Shown here: piece after piece, positions 52,938 through 62,111 of the stretch
How positions within the stretch are numbered: the stretch's first letter is position 1
How the letters are laid out: each line of letters opens with the position of its first letter
Source of the DNA: QHXW01 sp035280425
GTDB taxonomy: Bacteria; Acidobacteriota; Terriglobia; Bryobacterales; Bryobacteraceae
Assembly: GCA_035280425.1 (NCBI GenBank)
Contig: DATEFW010000004.1
Span: forward strand, 1-64,000
DNA length: 64,000 bases
Reading direction: 5' to 3'
Translations under genes and position numbers: made by a program
Notes under the pieces: model-generated
Told to the model about the DNA's origin: nothing
The model's input: only the letters and a program-made list of their open reading frames with translations
Database searches by the model: none

Positions 52938-53867
52938 ATGCTGATTCAACAGCCACCCGATATCCGATCGTCTGAGATCACTCCGAAGCGCTTGTATTTG
53001 AACCGCCGGGCGTTTTTGGCTGGTCTGCCGCTGGCTGGGGCGGCGTTTCTGGCGCGCGGCGCATCGGCCAATACCGCATTGAGCGGGTTGGCGAAGAGCC
53101 CCTACAGCACCACCGAAAAGCTGACGCCGCTTCAGGATATCACGCACTACAACAACTACTACGAATTCGGAACCGGCAAAGAGCAGCCCGCCGAAATGGC
53201 GAAGACGCTGCGGACCTCGCCGTGGACCGTGAAAGTGGAAGGCGCGGTCGCAAAGCCCCAGGTGTTCGACATCGGCGAGATCATGAAACTGGCCCCGCTC
53301 GAGGAGCGGATTTACCGGCACCGCTGCGTGGAAGCATGGTCGATTGTGGTCCCGTGGATCGGCTTTCCGCTCAGCGCGCTGATCAACCGAGTCGAGCCGA
53401 CATCGAAGGCGAAGTTCGTCGCGTTCGAGACGCTCTACGACCCCAAGCAGATGCCCGCCGGACGCTACGCCGGCATCTCGCTTCCGTATGTCGAAGGCCT
53501 GCGCATGGACGAGGCCATGCATCCGCTCGCGATCCTGTGCGTCGGACTTTACGGCGAGGTTCTGCCGAACCAGAACGGCGCGCCGCTGCGGCTGGTGGTT
53601 CCATGGAAGTACGGGTTCAAAAGCATCAAGTCGATTGTGAAGATCCGGTTCGTCGAGTCGCAGCCGCCGGCCACGTGGAACATGGAGAATGCGCGCGAGT
53701 ACGGCTTCTATTCGAATGTGAATCCGGAAGTGGATCACCCGCGCTGGAGCCAGGCATCCGAGCGAAGATTGGGCGAGTTCTTCAAACGCAAGACGCTGCC
53801 GTTCAACGGGTACGCGGACCAGGTGGCGCATCTTTACACCGGCATGGATCTGAGGAAGTACTTCTGA
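52938..53867 (+). CDS. msrP: Protein-methionine-sulfoxide reductase catalytic subunit MsrP
   Basis: A 309-residue molybdenum enzyme (formerly YedY) that repairs oxidised methionine in periplasmic proteins. A twin-arginine leader RRAFLAGLPLAGAAFLARG at about 23-41 shows export with folded cofactor. The Moco-binding Cys130 lies in YRHRCVEAW, followed by VPWIGFPLSALI. Length and motifs are typical. It overlaps msrQ by 1 base, so MsrQ is the membrane electron donor for this protein. Confidence 0.93.
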   Translation: MLIQQPPDIRSSEITPKRLYLNRRAFLAGLPLAGAAFLARGASANTALSGLAKSPYSTTEKLTPLQDITHYNNYYEFGTGKEQPAEMAKTLRTSPWTVKVEGAVAKPQVFDIGEIMKLAPLEERIYRHRCVEAWSIVVPWIGFPLSALINRVEPTSKAKFVAFETLYDPKQMPAGRYAGISLPYVEGLRMDEAMHPLAILCVGLYGEVLPNQNGAPLRLVVPWKYGFKSIKSIVKIRFVESQPPATWNMENAREYGFYSNVNPEVDHPRWSQASERRLGEFFKRKTLPFNGYADQVAHLYTGMDLRKYF

Positions 53868-54535
53868 TGCCGCGATTCAAGCGATGGATCGGCAGCCGGT
53901 GGATGAAGGTTCCGGTCTTCACGCTGTGCCTTGCGCCGCTCGCGTGGCTCGCGTGGCGCGGATTCACGGATGGATTGGGCGCGAACCCCATCGAGTTCAT
54001 CACGCATGCGACGGGCGACTGGACGCTGCGATTTCTTGTCATTACGCTGGCGATCACGCCGCTGCGGAAGCTTCTGCGATGGCCGGAGCTGGTGCGTTTC
54101 CGGCGCATGTTTGGCCTGTTCGCGTTCTTCTACGGCTGTCTGCATCTGATGACCTACGTTTGGCTCGACAAGTTCTTTGCGTGGGGCGAGATGATCAAAG
54201 ATGTCGGAAAGCGGCCGTTCATCACCGCGGGATTCACGGCGCTTGTGCTGCTCGGGCCGCTCGCCATCACGTCCACTGCGGGATGGATCCGGCGGCTCGG
54301 CGGCAAGCGGTGGCAGGCGCTGCACCGGCTGGTTTACGTGAGCGCGGTGGCCGGCGTGGTGCATTACTACTGGCTGGTGAAATCCGACATCCGGCTGCCG
54401 CTATTTTACGGCGCGCTGGTTGTGCTCCTGCTGGGCTATCGGGCGGTGTCAGCGGCGATCGCCGGACGTTCAGGAGCCCGGATAGCCGGCGCAAGTCCGA
54501 TGAAGATCGGCAGAAGTATCCAGCCGTCACTCTAG
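53867..54535 (+). CDS. msrQ: MsrQ, heme-binding membrane subunit
   Basis: A 222-residue inner-membrane protein of the ferric reductase-like YedZ family. It starts at ATG 53867, overlapping the msrP stop (TGATG). Six helices carry conserved His residues in GCLHLMTYVWLD and LHRLVYVSAVAGVVHYYW, which bind heme b. It passes electrons from the quinone pool or flavin to MsrP. Its 3' end overlaps the convergent debranching-enzyme gene by 4 bases. Confidence 0.92.
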   Translation: MPRFKRWIGSRWMKVPVFTLCLAPLAWLAWRGFTDGLGANPIEFITHATGDWTLRFLVITLAITPLRKLLRWPELVRFRRMFGLFAFFYGCLHLMTYVWLDKFFAWGEMIKDVGKRPFITAGFTALVLLGPLAITSTAGWIRRLGGKRWQALHRLVYVSAVAGVVHYYWLVKSDIRLPLFYGALVVLLLGYRAVSAAIAGRSGARIAGASPMKIGRSIQPSL

Positions 54536-56511
54536 GCTCCGCTTCCTTCGGGCGTCCGGTGCAAGCTGACCGATACGCGCAGCAGTTCGGCGACGCTCCA
54601 GGCCTGGGCGATCGAGCCGCCGGGGCGGTGGGGCGCGTCGCCCGAAAAAACTTCGGGGATTTGGCCTACGCCTTCGTTTTCGATGAAGCGGCGGAACTCG
54701 GCGAGCCACTCGCCGGCCTGCTGGCGGGATTTGGCAGAGTTGCCGTTGACCGTGAGATACGCATCGATGAACGGCCCGAGAAGCCAGGGCCAGACGGCGC
54801 CCTGGTGATAGGCGTGGTCGCGCTGTTGAGGATCGCCGCCGTACCGGCCTTGGTATTGTGGATCGGCAGGGGAAAGAGTGCGCAGACCGTAGGGCGTCAG
54901 CAAGTGGCGCGCGGTCACCTCGACCACGCTTTTCGCCTGCTCGGGCGAGAGCATGGTATGGGGCAGGCTGACGGCGAAGATCTGGTTGGGGCGAATGGAT
55001 GAATCGCGAGCTTCGGCGTTCACGACGTCATAGAGACAGCCGGCTGCGGTGTTCCAGAACAATTTCGGAAAAGTTTGTTTGGCGTGATCCGCGAGCTGGC
55101 GGTAGTGCGCGCGGGCCGGATGGTCATCGAATTTTTCGGCGAATTCTTCCATGATACGGAGCGCGTTGTACCACAGCGCCTGAATCTCGACCGGCTTGCC
55201 GTAGCGCGGGGTGACGGCCTGGTTCCCGATCCTGGCGTCCATCCAGGTGAGTGCCACGCCGGGCTCGCCCGCGGCGAGCAGGCCGTCGGAATCGACGTGG
55301 ATGCCGTGACGCGTGCCGCGCTCATGCCAGCCGACGATGCCGGTGAGCGTCGCATAGAGCTCGGTGCGGACAAACGCGAGGTCGCCGGTGTGCGCCGCGA
55401 AAGAGCGGATGGCTTCGAAAAACCAGAGAGTCGAATCGACGGAATTATATTCGGGCGTTTCGCCGGCGTCGGAGAACCGGTTGGGCAGCATGCCGCGATC
55501 GACGCTGGCGTTGAAGGCGAGCAGAATTTTTTTCGCGACGTCGTCGCGCCCGGTGGCGAGCGTCAGGCCGGGGAGCGCGATCATGGTGTCGCGTCCCCAA
55601 TCGGTGAACCAGTGGTAGCCGGCGATTACCGTATTGCCGCTGCCGCGCCTGACGATGAATTGATCTGCCGCGGCGGTGAGCTGCTGAACGAACGGGTCCT
55701 GGGAGAGCACGGCGGCGAGAACAGCGTTTCTCCGTTTGATCTCGGCCTGCTGCGCCGTTGAAGCCATGCCTGCGGGCCGGTGCTCTGTGGAAGCCACAAT
55801 CGCGACATTCGGGTTGAGAGCGAGATCGAAGGTCAGCACCAGCGGATTAAACAAGTCTTCGCGGTAATCCAGACCGCGCTCCTGCTCGACGGTGTATTCG
55901 AAATTGCGGTACCAGTATCCGGCGGCTTGAGCTTTGGCGGCGGTGTGCGAGAGAAACAGGGGCGGCAATCCATCGTATGGAGCGAGCCGCACGAAGCCGG
56001 GCTGGATCTCGATCGAAGGGTTGAGCACGGGGTTTTCGTGCGTGGTGCTGTGATAATCGCGGAACGCGATCAGAGGCCGGACTTCGAGCAGGCATTCACC
56101 GGCTTGCGCGCCGTGCAGCCGGTACTCGATGACCGTGGTGTTCTCACCCTGCACCATGAAGATGGATTTTTCGAGCGCCAGGCCTGCGACTTCGTAGACA
56201 AAAACGGGAAACGGGTCCAGGCGGAATTGTTTCAGATACTCGAAACCACGCGGATGGATGACACCGGGATAGCGGTTGGTGGATAGCTCATATCGCCGGC
56301 CGCCTATGACGAGCGTTTCCTCGATTTTGGCGAGCAGCAGCATGCGGCCGAGCGGCGGGCGCGTCGCGGCAATGAGCAGACCGTGATAACGGCGCGTGTT
56401 CAGGCCGGCAATGGTCGATGAGGCAAAACCGCCAAGGCCGTTGGTTTCCAGCCACTCGCTGCGGGAAGCAAGGTCGAGATTACGGCAAACGCTTTCGTCA
56501 AACTGGATCAT
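54532..56511 (-). CDS. Amylo-alpha-1,6-glucosidase (glycogen debranching enzyme)
   Basis: A 659-residue cytoplasmic enzyme from ATG 56511 (MIQFDESVCRNLDLASRSEWL). In-frame sequence upstream to 56652 does not look conserved. The N-terminal GDE_N domain (about 20-230) contains NGLGGFASSTIAGLNTRRYHGLL. The C-terminal (alpha/alpha)6-barrel (about 280-640) has GYHWFTDWGRDTMIALPGL, whose Asp is one of the catalytic acids, and HQGAVWPWLLGPF. It removes alpha-1,6 branches of glycogen. A sigma/anti-sigma pair lies upstream on the same strand, separated by about 190 bases. Confidence 0.9.
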   Translation of the reverse strand: MIQFDESVCRNLDLASRSEWLETNGLGGFASSTIAGLNTRRYHGLLIAATRPPLGRMLLLAKIEETLVIGGRRYELSTNRYPGVIHPRGFEYLKQFRLDPFPVFVYEVAGLALEKSIFMVQGENTTVIEYRLHGAQAGECLLEVRPLIAFRDYHSTTHENPVLNPSIEIQPGFVRLAPYDGLPPLFLSHTAAKAQAAGYWYRNFEYTVEQERGLDYREDLFNPLVLTFDLALNPNVAIVASTEHRPAGMASTAQQAEIKRRNAVLAAVLSQDPFVQQLTAAADQFIVRRGSGNTVIAGYHWFTDWGRDTMIALPGLTLATGRDDVAKKILLAFNASVDRGMLPNRFSDAGETPEYNSVDSTLWFFEAIRSFAAHTGDLAFVRTELYATLTGIVGWHERGTRHGIHVDSDGLLAAGEPGVALTWMDARIGNQAVTPRYGKPVEIQALWYNALRIMEEFAEKFDDHPARAHYRQLADHAKQTFPKLFWNTAAGCLYDVVNAEARDSSIRPNQIFAVSLPHTMLSPEQAKSVVEVTARHLLTPYGLRTLSPADPQYQGRYGGDPQQRDHAYHQGAVWPWLLGPFIDAYLTVNGNSAKSRQQAGEWLAEFRRFIENEGVGQIPEVFSGDAPHRPGGSIAQAWSVAELLRVSVSLHRTPEGSGA

Positions 56512-56704
56512 CGCGGGTGTCCAAGTGTCCGGATTCGGGAATTGGCTTTGTTCTGCAAAATGAAAATTCGCTCGATAAAACCGCTCTTTGGCGATTTGGA
56601 CACCATTGTCAGGAATAGCAGATGCGCCTGCCCGCGCGCAGTGCGTTTCCATCGCATCTGTCAGGATCGACGCCGGATAAATTTTCCCGATTCGTGTGAC
56701 CGAA

Positions 56705-57595
56705 CTAACCCGGCATCTTGTCGAGAAACGTCTGGACCCCGGGCGCGAGCGTGCTCGCGACTAGCAGATTATCGCGGGCATTCAGGTCGGAGACGACGAA
56801 GGCGAGGTAATTTTGCGTGTCGAAACCGGCGATTTCGTAATTTCCGGCAGCGGCCTGATAGACCGGCACGCCCGAAGTATGAACGGTGGGCGTAAGCGCA
56901 TCGAGCGACTCGCCGAGTTTTTTGCGGGCGATGACGAGCGAGACCAGGTGTGAACCATCGCTGAGCGCCAGGTGCACGAAATGGCGGCTGCCGTAACTGC
57001 ACTGATGCGCCATGATGATGCTGTACTGAGTCGAAACCGCGGTTTTCACCAGCGGGACGAGATCCTGGTATTCAGGACCGATAGTTTCGGTCAACTGCTC
57101 GATAGAGGGCGGATCTTTCGGGTATCTGCGGAACACCGCGCAGTGAATGTGATCGCCGAGGCCGACGCGAAGGACAGCAACAACCGTTTCCGAAACTTTT
57201 TGGATGAAAGCATCCTGGGCTTGCCGGTCGGCAATGTCGGGCAGCGCGTTTCGTGATCGAATGACGGAAACGCCGGCGATCAGTATGACCGCTACGGCGG
57301 CGGCGACGGCCCAACGCGTCCAGGCGGCGGGTTCCGGGGCACGCGGGCTGTGCTTTTGCAGGTCGCCGCGGATTTTCGATTGCAGGCCGGCGGGCGCGGT
57401 CTGGGCCTCGACCGCCGTTTTGAGCCGGGCTTTGAGGCGCAAGCGGGCGTCGGCTTCGGCCGCGCATTCCGGGCAAGCCTCCAAGTGGTGCAGCACTTCC
57501 TGATTGGTTTCGATGAGCAGCTCATTGCTGACGTACGCATCGAGATAGCGGCGGGTTTTTTCGCAGGCGGTTTCGCCGAAGGAGACGATGTTCAT
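56705..57595 (-). CDS. Zinc-finger anti-sigma factor
   Basis: A 296-residue membrane protein. The ZAS finger is His37, Cys41 and Cys44 (HHLEACPECAAEA), with Cys11 possibly as the fourth ligand. A membrane helix lies at about 94-112 (WAVAAAVAVILIAGVSVI). The external domain (about 120-296) has no repeat and contains DHIHCAVFRRYP and MAHQCSYGSRHFVHLAL, with conserved-looking Cys and His that might sense redox or metal. It overlaps the sigma gene by 4 bases. Confidence 0.85.
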   Translation of the reverse strand: MNIVSFGETACEKTRRYLDAYVSNELLIETNQEVLHHLEACPECAAEADARLRLKARLKTAVEAQTAPAGLQSKIRGDLQKHSPRAPEPAAWTRWAVAAAVAVILIAGVSVIRSRNALPDIADRQAQDAFIQKVSETVVAVLRVGLGDHIHCAVFRRYPKDPPSIEQLTETIGPEYQDLVPLVKTAVSTQYSIIMAHQCSYGSRHFVHLALSDGSHLVSLVIARKKLGESLDALTPTVHTSGVPVYQAAAGNYEIAGFDTQNYLAFVVSDLNARDNLLVASTLAPGVQTFLDKMPG

Positions 57596-58149
57596 GCGCC
57601 TTGCCCCTGTTGCTTTTCGCCGCGAATGCCGTAGGATCGCGCAACGCCGGCCAACCGCTCGCGGAGCAGCCTGCGGCCGCGGCTCAAACGCGACATGACG
57701 GTCCCGATGGGTACGTTCAAAACGCCGGCGGTTTCGCGATAAGAAAATTCCTCCACATCGACCAGCAGCACGACGGAGCGAAAATCGTCCGGGACTTCGG
57801 CCAGCGCGGCGAGGATTTCTTCGTCGGTGATGTGCTCGGGGACAGGCGGCGCCGGAGCCGCGACCTCCTCGACCGGTTCGCCGCTATCGAGGACCGCGCG
57901 GGCGCTGAACCACTTGCGGCGGTAATGATGCAGAACGTTGAAAAGAATTTTGAAAAGCCACGCACGGCAGTTGGTGCCGCTCTCGAAGCGATCGAAGGAT
58001 TTCCAGGCTTGCAGGTAGGCTTCCTGCACAACGTCTTCAGCGCGGGTGCTGTCGGAAAGCAGGCGGGATGCGGTGCGGTAGAGATCGTTCAAATGAGGGA
58101 GCGCGGCGGCTTCGAACTCTTCGGACCGGCGCTCGGAGGAAACGGCCAT
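57592..58149 (-). CDS. ECF RNA polymerase sigma factor
   Basis: A 185-residue sigma factor from ATG 58149 (MAVSSERRSEEFE). Starts further upstream (to 58332) add sequence with no sigma pattern. Region 2 has NDLYRTASRLLSDSTRAEDVVQEAYLQAWKSFDRFESGTNCRAWLFKI in pieces, and region 4 has EVPDDFRSVVLLVDVEEFSYRETAGVLNVPIGTVMSRLSRGR. It is coupled with the anti-sigma gene, the third sigma/anti-sigma pair in the window. Confidence 0.88.
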   Translation of the reverse strand: MAVSSERRSEEFEAAALPHLNDLYRTASRLLSDSTRAEDVVQEAYLQAWKSFDRFESGTNCRAWLFKILFNVLHHYRRKWFSARAVLDSGEPVEEVAAPAPPVPEHITDEEILAALAEVPDDFRSVVLLVDVEEFSYRETAGVLNVPIGTVMSRLSRGRRLLRERLAGVARSYGIRGEKQQGQGA

Positions 58150-58518
58150 GAGGCGGACCGCCTCCACTGTACGCCAGCCAGCACGCGAGAGCAAACCGGG
58201 GTGGCACGCCAAGGTATCGGAACTGAGCGCGACTAACATGAACCTATTAGAAATATGCCATGAGGGCCAGTGATTATTCCCGCGGAGCGCGTAATTTTGT
58301 CCGGATCTCGAAAAGGAATTTGCACAGCGCAACTGAAGACGGGAAAATCAGCGCAGAATTGCTCGCCTGAACGAGTATTTATGTTATTGTTTATTCCTGG
58401 CCAAATCGAGGCACCGCTCGCAATGACAGGCGGGCCCCGACCATCTTTTTGAAATGCGCTTCCGTTCGAGCAAGAAAAAGTGCTGGCCGCACACCGGTAG
58501 GAGGAGCCCGCGCCGAAC
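58150..58518. other. Divergent intergenic region between sigma factor and ABC transporter genes, 369 bp
   Basis: I see no coding sequence here. A stretch at 58416-58431 (CGCTCGCAATGACAGG) resembles one arm of common dispersed GTCATTGCGAGCG repeats, but there is no partner arm, so it may be a remnant or chance. The AGGAGG near 58501 lies about 14 bases before the permease ATG. Confidence 0.45.
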
Positions 58519-59271
58519 ATGTTTGTCAGGCTGAGGCCGATCCTGTTCATTGGGCTGATTCTCCTGGTGTGGCACTTTTCGGCAGCCCGCCAGACGTCGC
58601 GCGTTCTACCGACGCCGTGGGAGGTGTTGCTCGGCATTGGGGATCTGGCGAGGAGCGGGCAGTTACTGAAGTACGTGGTGGCGTCGCTATTTCGCGTGAC
58701 CTGGGGATTTACGACGGCGGCATTGCTGGCTGTCCCGCTGGGGCTGGCTTTGGGATGGTTCCGGCGCGGTGAACTGGCGTTGAATCCCCTAATCCAGATC
58801 TTGCGTCCCATCTCGCCACTGGCGTGGATCCCGATTTCGATTCTCTGGTTCGGGGTGGGCGACCTGGCGTCGATTTTTTTGATTTTCCTCGCCTCGTTTC
58901 TGCCGCTGGTTGTAACGGCGATCAACGCGGTGGGCAGCATCGCGCCGGTGCACATCAAAGCGGGACGCAATTTCGGGCTGACACACACGCAACTGGTGTA
59001 CCGGGTGCTTTACCCGGCGGTGATGCCGCAGTTGATCATCGGGCTGCGCATTACGCTCGGTATTGCGTGGCTGGTGGTGGTGGCGGCGGAGATGATCGCG
59101 GCGAATTCCGGATTGGGATTTCTGATCATCGATGCACGCAACGCGGGAAATCGCTACGACCTGGTGGTCGCCGGGATGGTGATGATCGGGCTGATCGGAC
59201 TGCTGCTGGATATGGGGATGCGCTCGCTGGAAGAGATCAAATCGCTGCGATGGGGGTATTCGGAGGACTAG
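58519..59271 (+). CDS. ABC transporter permease, NitT/TauT type
   Basis: A 250-residue permease with about six membrane helices. The BPD_transp_1 cytoplasmic loop has AGRNFGLTHTQLVYRVLYPAVMPQLIIGLRIT, whose EAA-like loop contacts the ATPase. The order AWIPISILWFGVGD is typical of SsuC/TauC/NrtB permeases for sulfonates, taurine, nitrate or thiamine precursors. The substrate is unknown because no binding protein is adjacent. It ends one base before the ATPase gene. Confidence 0.85.
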   Translation: MFVRLRPILFIGLILLVWHFSAARQTSRVLPTPWEVLLGIGDLARSGQLLKYVVASLFRVTWGFTTAALLAVPLGLALGWFRRGELALNPLIQILRPISPLAWIPISILWFGVGDLASIFLIFLASFLPLVVTAINAVGSIAPVHIKAGRNFGLTHTQLVYRVLYPAVMPQLIIGLRITLGIAWLVVVAAEMIAANSGLGFLIIDARNAGNRYDLVVAGMVMIGLIGLLLDMGMRSLEEIKSLRWGYSED

Positions 59272-60060
59272 ATGAGTGATGGGACCACAGTGGCAGCGGC
59301 GAAGGCGGTAACGACCAAGCTCCGCATCGAGGGTGTCAACATGACATTCACCCGGGACAACGACACGATCCCGGTGCTGACCGATATAAAACTCGACGTG
59401 CGGGAAGGCGAATTTGTGTGCCTGGTGGGTCCATCGGGCTGCGGGAAATCGACGCTGCTGAACATACTGGCTGGATTTCTAAAGCCCTCGAGCGGCGAGG
59501 TGCGGATCGACGGGGAAGCGGTCGAAGGCCCGGATCCGCGGCGCATTTTCGTTTTCCAGGAGCGGGGCGTTTTTCCCTGGCTGACGGTGGAGGGAAACAT
59601 CGGTTTCGGGCTTTTCAAGCTGTCGAAACAGGAGCGCGAGCGGCGCATTGCGCATTACATTCGGATGGTGGGGCTGGATGGCTTCGAGCAGTCCTATCCG
59701 CAGGAGCTCTCGGGCGGCATGAAGCAGCGGCTGGAAGTGGCGCGGGCGCTGGCCGTCAACCCGGACATGCTGTTCCTGGACGAACCGTTCGGCGCGCTGG
59801 ATTCCATTACGCGGCTGATCATGCGCGGCGAGCTGCTGCGGATTTGGGAAGCCGAGAAGAAGACCATCGTGTTCGTGACGCACGACATCGAAGAAGCGGT
59901 GCAACTGGCGGACCGGGTGGTGGTGATGAGCGCACGTCCGGCAAAGATCCAGCGGATTGTGGAGATCGACATCCCGCACCCGCGCGACATCAGCTCGAAA
60001 CGCTACCTGGAGCTGCGCGACAGCGTCTTCGAAGAGATCGGGCTGGCGCATAAGGTATGA
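59272..60060 (+). CDS. ABC transporter ATP-binding protein, SsuB/TauB type
   Basis: A 262-residue ATPase. Walker A is GPSGCGKST (about 49-57), the Q-loop area is VFQERGVFPWLTV, the signature is LSGGMKQRLEVARAL, and Walker B is MLFLDEPFGALD. The C-terminus VVMSARPAKIQRIVEIDIPHPRD is typical of the nitrate/sulfonate family. It lies between two permease genes, adjacent to the first and overlapping the second by 4 bases. Confidence 0.9.
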   Translation: MSDGTTVAAAKAVTTKLRIEGVNMTFTRDNDTIPVLTDIKLDVREGEFVCLVGPSGCGKSTLLNILAGFLKPSSGEVRIDGEAVEGPDPRRIFVFQERGVFPWLTVEGNIGFGLFKLSKQERERRIAHYIRMVGLDGFEQSYPQELSGGMKQRLEVARALAVNPDMLFLDEPFGALDSITRLIMRGELLRIWEAEKKTIVFVTHDIEEAVQLADRVVVMSARPAKIQRIVEIDIPHPRDISSKRYLELRDSVFEEIGLAHKV

Positions 60061-60839
60061 CCGCGGCCGGGCAGGTGCGCAAAGGCGAGCAGTATTTCTG
60101 GCCGCTCGTGACGCTGGTGATCTTCGTCGCCGTATGGCATTACGCGGTGCGGATTTCCGGATCGAAGATATTTCCCTCGCCCCTGGATGTGCAGCGCGGA
60201 ATGGAAGAGATGTTGTTCACGGGCGTGCTGTGGAACTACATCGGGGACTCGCTGCGGCGCGTGGCGTTGGGTTATCTGTTGGCGGCCGTTCTCGGAATTC
60301 CGGCGGGACTGATGCTGGGCTGGTATCCCGCGGCGGCGCAAGTGGTGAACCCGGCGATTCAGATGATCCGGCCGATCAGCCCGATCGCCTGGATTCCGGT
60401 TTCGATCATCTGGTTCGGGGTGGACGACGAAGCGGCGGTCTACCTGATTTTTCTGGCATCGTTTTTTCCGATTGTGGTGGCTGCAATGAACGGCGTGCGC
60501 AACACACCTGCGATGTTCCGGCAGGCGGGAAGAAATTTCGGGCTGACGCCGGGAGCGCTGCTGGCGCGGGTGGTGTTTCCGGCAGTGCTGCCGCAGATCA
60601 TCGTAGGGCTGCGGATCGCACTGGGGATTGCTTGGCTGGTGGTGGTGGCGGCAGAAATGATCGCCGTGGATTCCGGGCTAGGCTACATGGTGATTGAGGC
60701 GCGCAACTCAGGAAAGCGCTACGACCTGGTGGTGGCGGCGATGATTTTGATCGGCGTGATCGGGCTGGCTCTCGATTCGGGATTCCGGCTGATCGAGAAG
60801 ATGAAAAGCGTGCGGTGGGGTTTCGGACATGAGTCTTAA
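60057..60839 (+). CDS. ABC transporter permease, NitT/TauT type (second permease)
   Basis: A 260-residue permease related to the one at 58519. It shares AWIPVSIIWFGVDDEAAVYLIFLASFFP and the loop AGRNFGLTPGALLARVVFPAVLPQIIVGLRI. Two related permeases with a single ATPase suggest a heteromeric transporter. No substrate-binding protein gene is next to it. It converges with the permease pair on the minus strand after 30 bases. Confidence 0.85.
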   Translation: MTAAGQVRKGEQYFWPLVTLVIFVAVWHYAVRISGSKIFPSPLDVQRGMEEMLFTGVLWNYIGDSLRRVALGYLLAAVLGIPAGLMLGWYPAAAQVVNPAIQMIRPISPIAWIPVSIIWFGVDDEAAVYLIFLASFFPIVVAAMNGVRNTPAMFRQAGRNFGLTPGALLARVVFPAVLPQIIVGLRIALGIAWLVVVAAEMIAVDSGLGYMVIEARNSGKRYDLVVAAMILIGVIGLALDSGFRLIEKMKSVRWGFGHES

Positions 60840-60869
60840 AAGCGCGATGGTCTCTCGCCGCAGGCACAT

Positions 60870-62108
60870 CTACTCGTAACGCAGGGCTTCCACCGGATCG
60901 AGGCGGGCGGCCTTGTAAGCAGGCCAGATGCCGAAAAACAGCCCGACGCCGACTGAGACGACGATCCCCAAAACCGCCGCCCACAGAGGCACAGTCGCCG
61001 GGAGCGATTCGAACATGAGGCGGCTGACCAGAGAAATGATCCAGCCGAACAGGATGCCCGCCACTCCTCCCAGCGCAGTCAGGACCGACGCTTCCAGCAG
61101 AAATTGCAGAACGATGTCGGTGCGCTTGGCGCCGACGGCTTTGCGGAGCCCGATCTCCTGCGTGCGCTCGGTGACGGAAACGAGCATGATGTTCATCACG
61201 CCGATGCCGCCGACGAGCAGGCCGATCGAGCTGAGCACTGCCATAACCAGAAAAGTCATGGAAGTGATCTGGCGGAAGTTGGCGATCATTTCGTCGGCGG
61301 TGGACAGAGCGAAATCATCGGGCTTGTTATAGGGCACGCGGCGGTCGATGCGCAGGATGGTGCGCACTTCATCCAGCGCCTGCGGCAACTTGCCATCTTG
61401 GGCGGTGACGACGATGGCATTTTCGCGGGCGTTGGGGAACATCCTCTGCATGGTGCCGTAGGGCAGCAGGACGCGGTTGTCCTGATTGCCGAAGAACGAG
61501 GCCGCAGGGCGAAGCATAGAGCCGATGACTTCAAACTCATGGCCGTTCACGTTGATAATTTTGCCGATGGGATCGACGTTGGCGAACAGGCCTTTCTCGA
61601 CGGCCTCGCCGATCACGGCAACCGGCGCGCGGCGGCGGCTTTCCTCGTCGGTGAGAAACCTTCCCAGGTGCATTTCGGCCTGGCCGCCGTTGGCGAATGC
61701 CTCTTCCACGCCAAACAGATCGACATCATAGAGGTCGTTGCCTTTGTAGTGGGCATTATTGAAGCCGCGAGGCGGAAACAGCATGGGGGAGACGCTTTTC
61801 ACCGAGGGGCATCTTTCCTTAATGTCGACCGCGTTCTGATAGGTGATGTCCTTACGGGTGCGCTCTTCGGGCGTCAAGTCGCTCATCCGGGGACCGACGG
61901 GAAATTTAAAAACGATGATTGAATTGGGGCCGAAGCTGCGCAGCACGGCCGAGATATTGGAGTCGAAACCAGTGAGGATGGCGCCGACGCCGATGATGGT
62001 GCCGGTGCCGACGATCACGCCCAGAACTGTGAGTAGCGCGCGCAGCTTGTGGGAGCGGATGGTTTGCAGCGCGAGCTGAAGTCCGTTAACGAGAGCCAGG
62101 CGGGTCAT
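60870..62108 (-). CDS. MacB-like ABC permease, second gene of the distal pair
   Basis: A 412-residue FtsX-family permease. The first helix lies in LRALLTVLGVIVGTGTIIGVG. The periplasmic domain has RSFGPNSIIVFKFPVGPRM. The C-terminal helices have GGIGVMNIMLVSVTERTQEIGLRKAVGA, ending LDPVEALRYE. It is clearly paralogous to the gene at 31732-32970 (blocks RSFGP, YKGND and VEEAFANGG are shared). It follows the companion permease by 3 bases. No ATPase gene is in this cluster. Confidence 0.85.
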   Translation of the reverse strand: MTRLALVNGLQLALQTIRSHKLRALLTVLGVIVGTGTIIGVGAILTGFDSNISAVLRSFGPNSIIVFKFPVGPRMSDLTPEERTRKDITYQNAVDIKERCPSVKSVSPMLFPPRGFNNAHYKGNDLYDVDLFGVEEAFANGGQAEMHLGRFLTDEESRRRAPVAVIGEAVEKGLFANVDPIGKIINVNGHEFEVIGSMLRPAASFFGNQDNRVLLPYGTMQRMFPNARENAIVVTAQDGKLPQALDEVRTILRIDRRVPYNKPDDFALSTADEMIANFRQITSMTFLVMAVLSSIGLLVGGIGVMNIMLVSVTERTQEIGLRKAVGAKRTDIVLQFLLEASVLTALGGVAGILFGWIISLVSRLMFESLPATVPLWAAVLGIVVSVGVGLFFGIWPAYKAARLDPVEALRYE

Positions 62109-62111
62109 CGA

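Noticed and set aside
58416..58431. Dispersed repeat arm CGCTCGCAATGACAGG
   Set aside because: Only one arm is present in the gap, so it cannot be called a repeat from this window alone.
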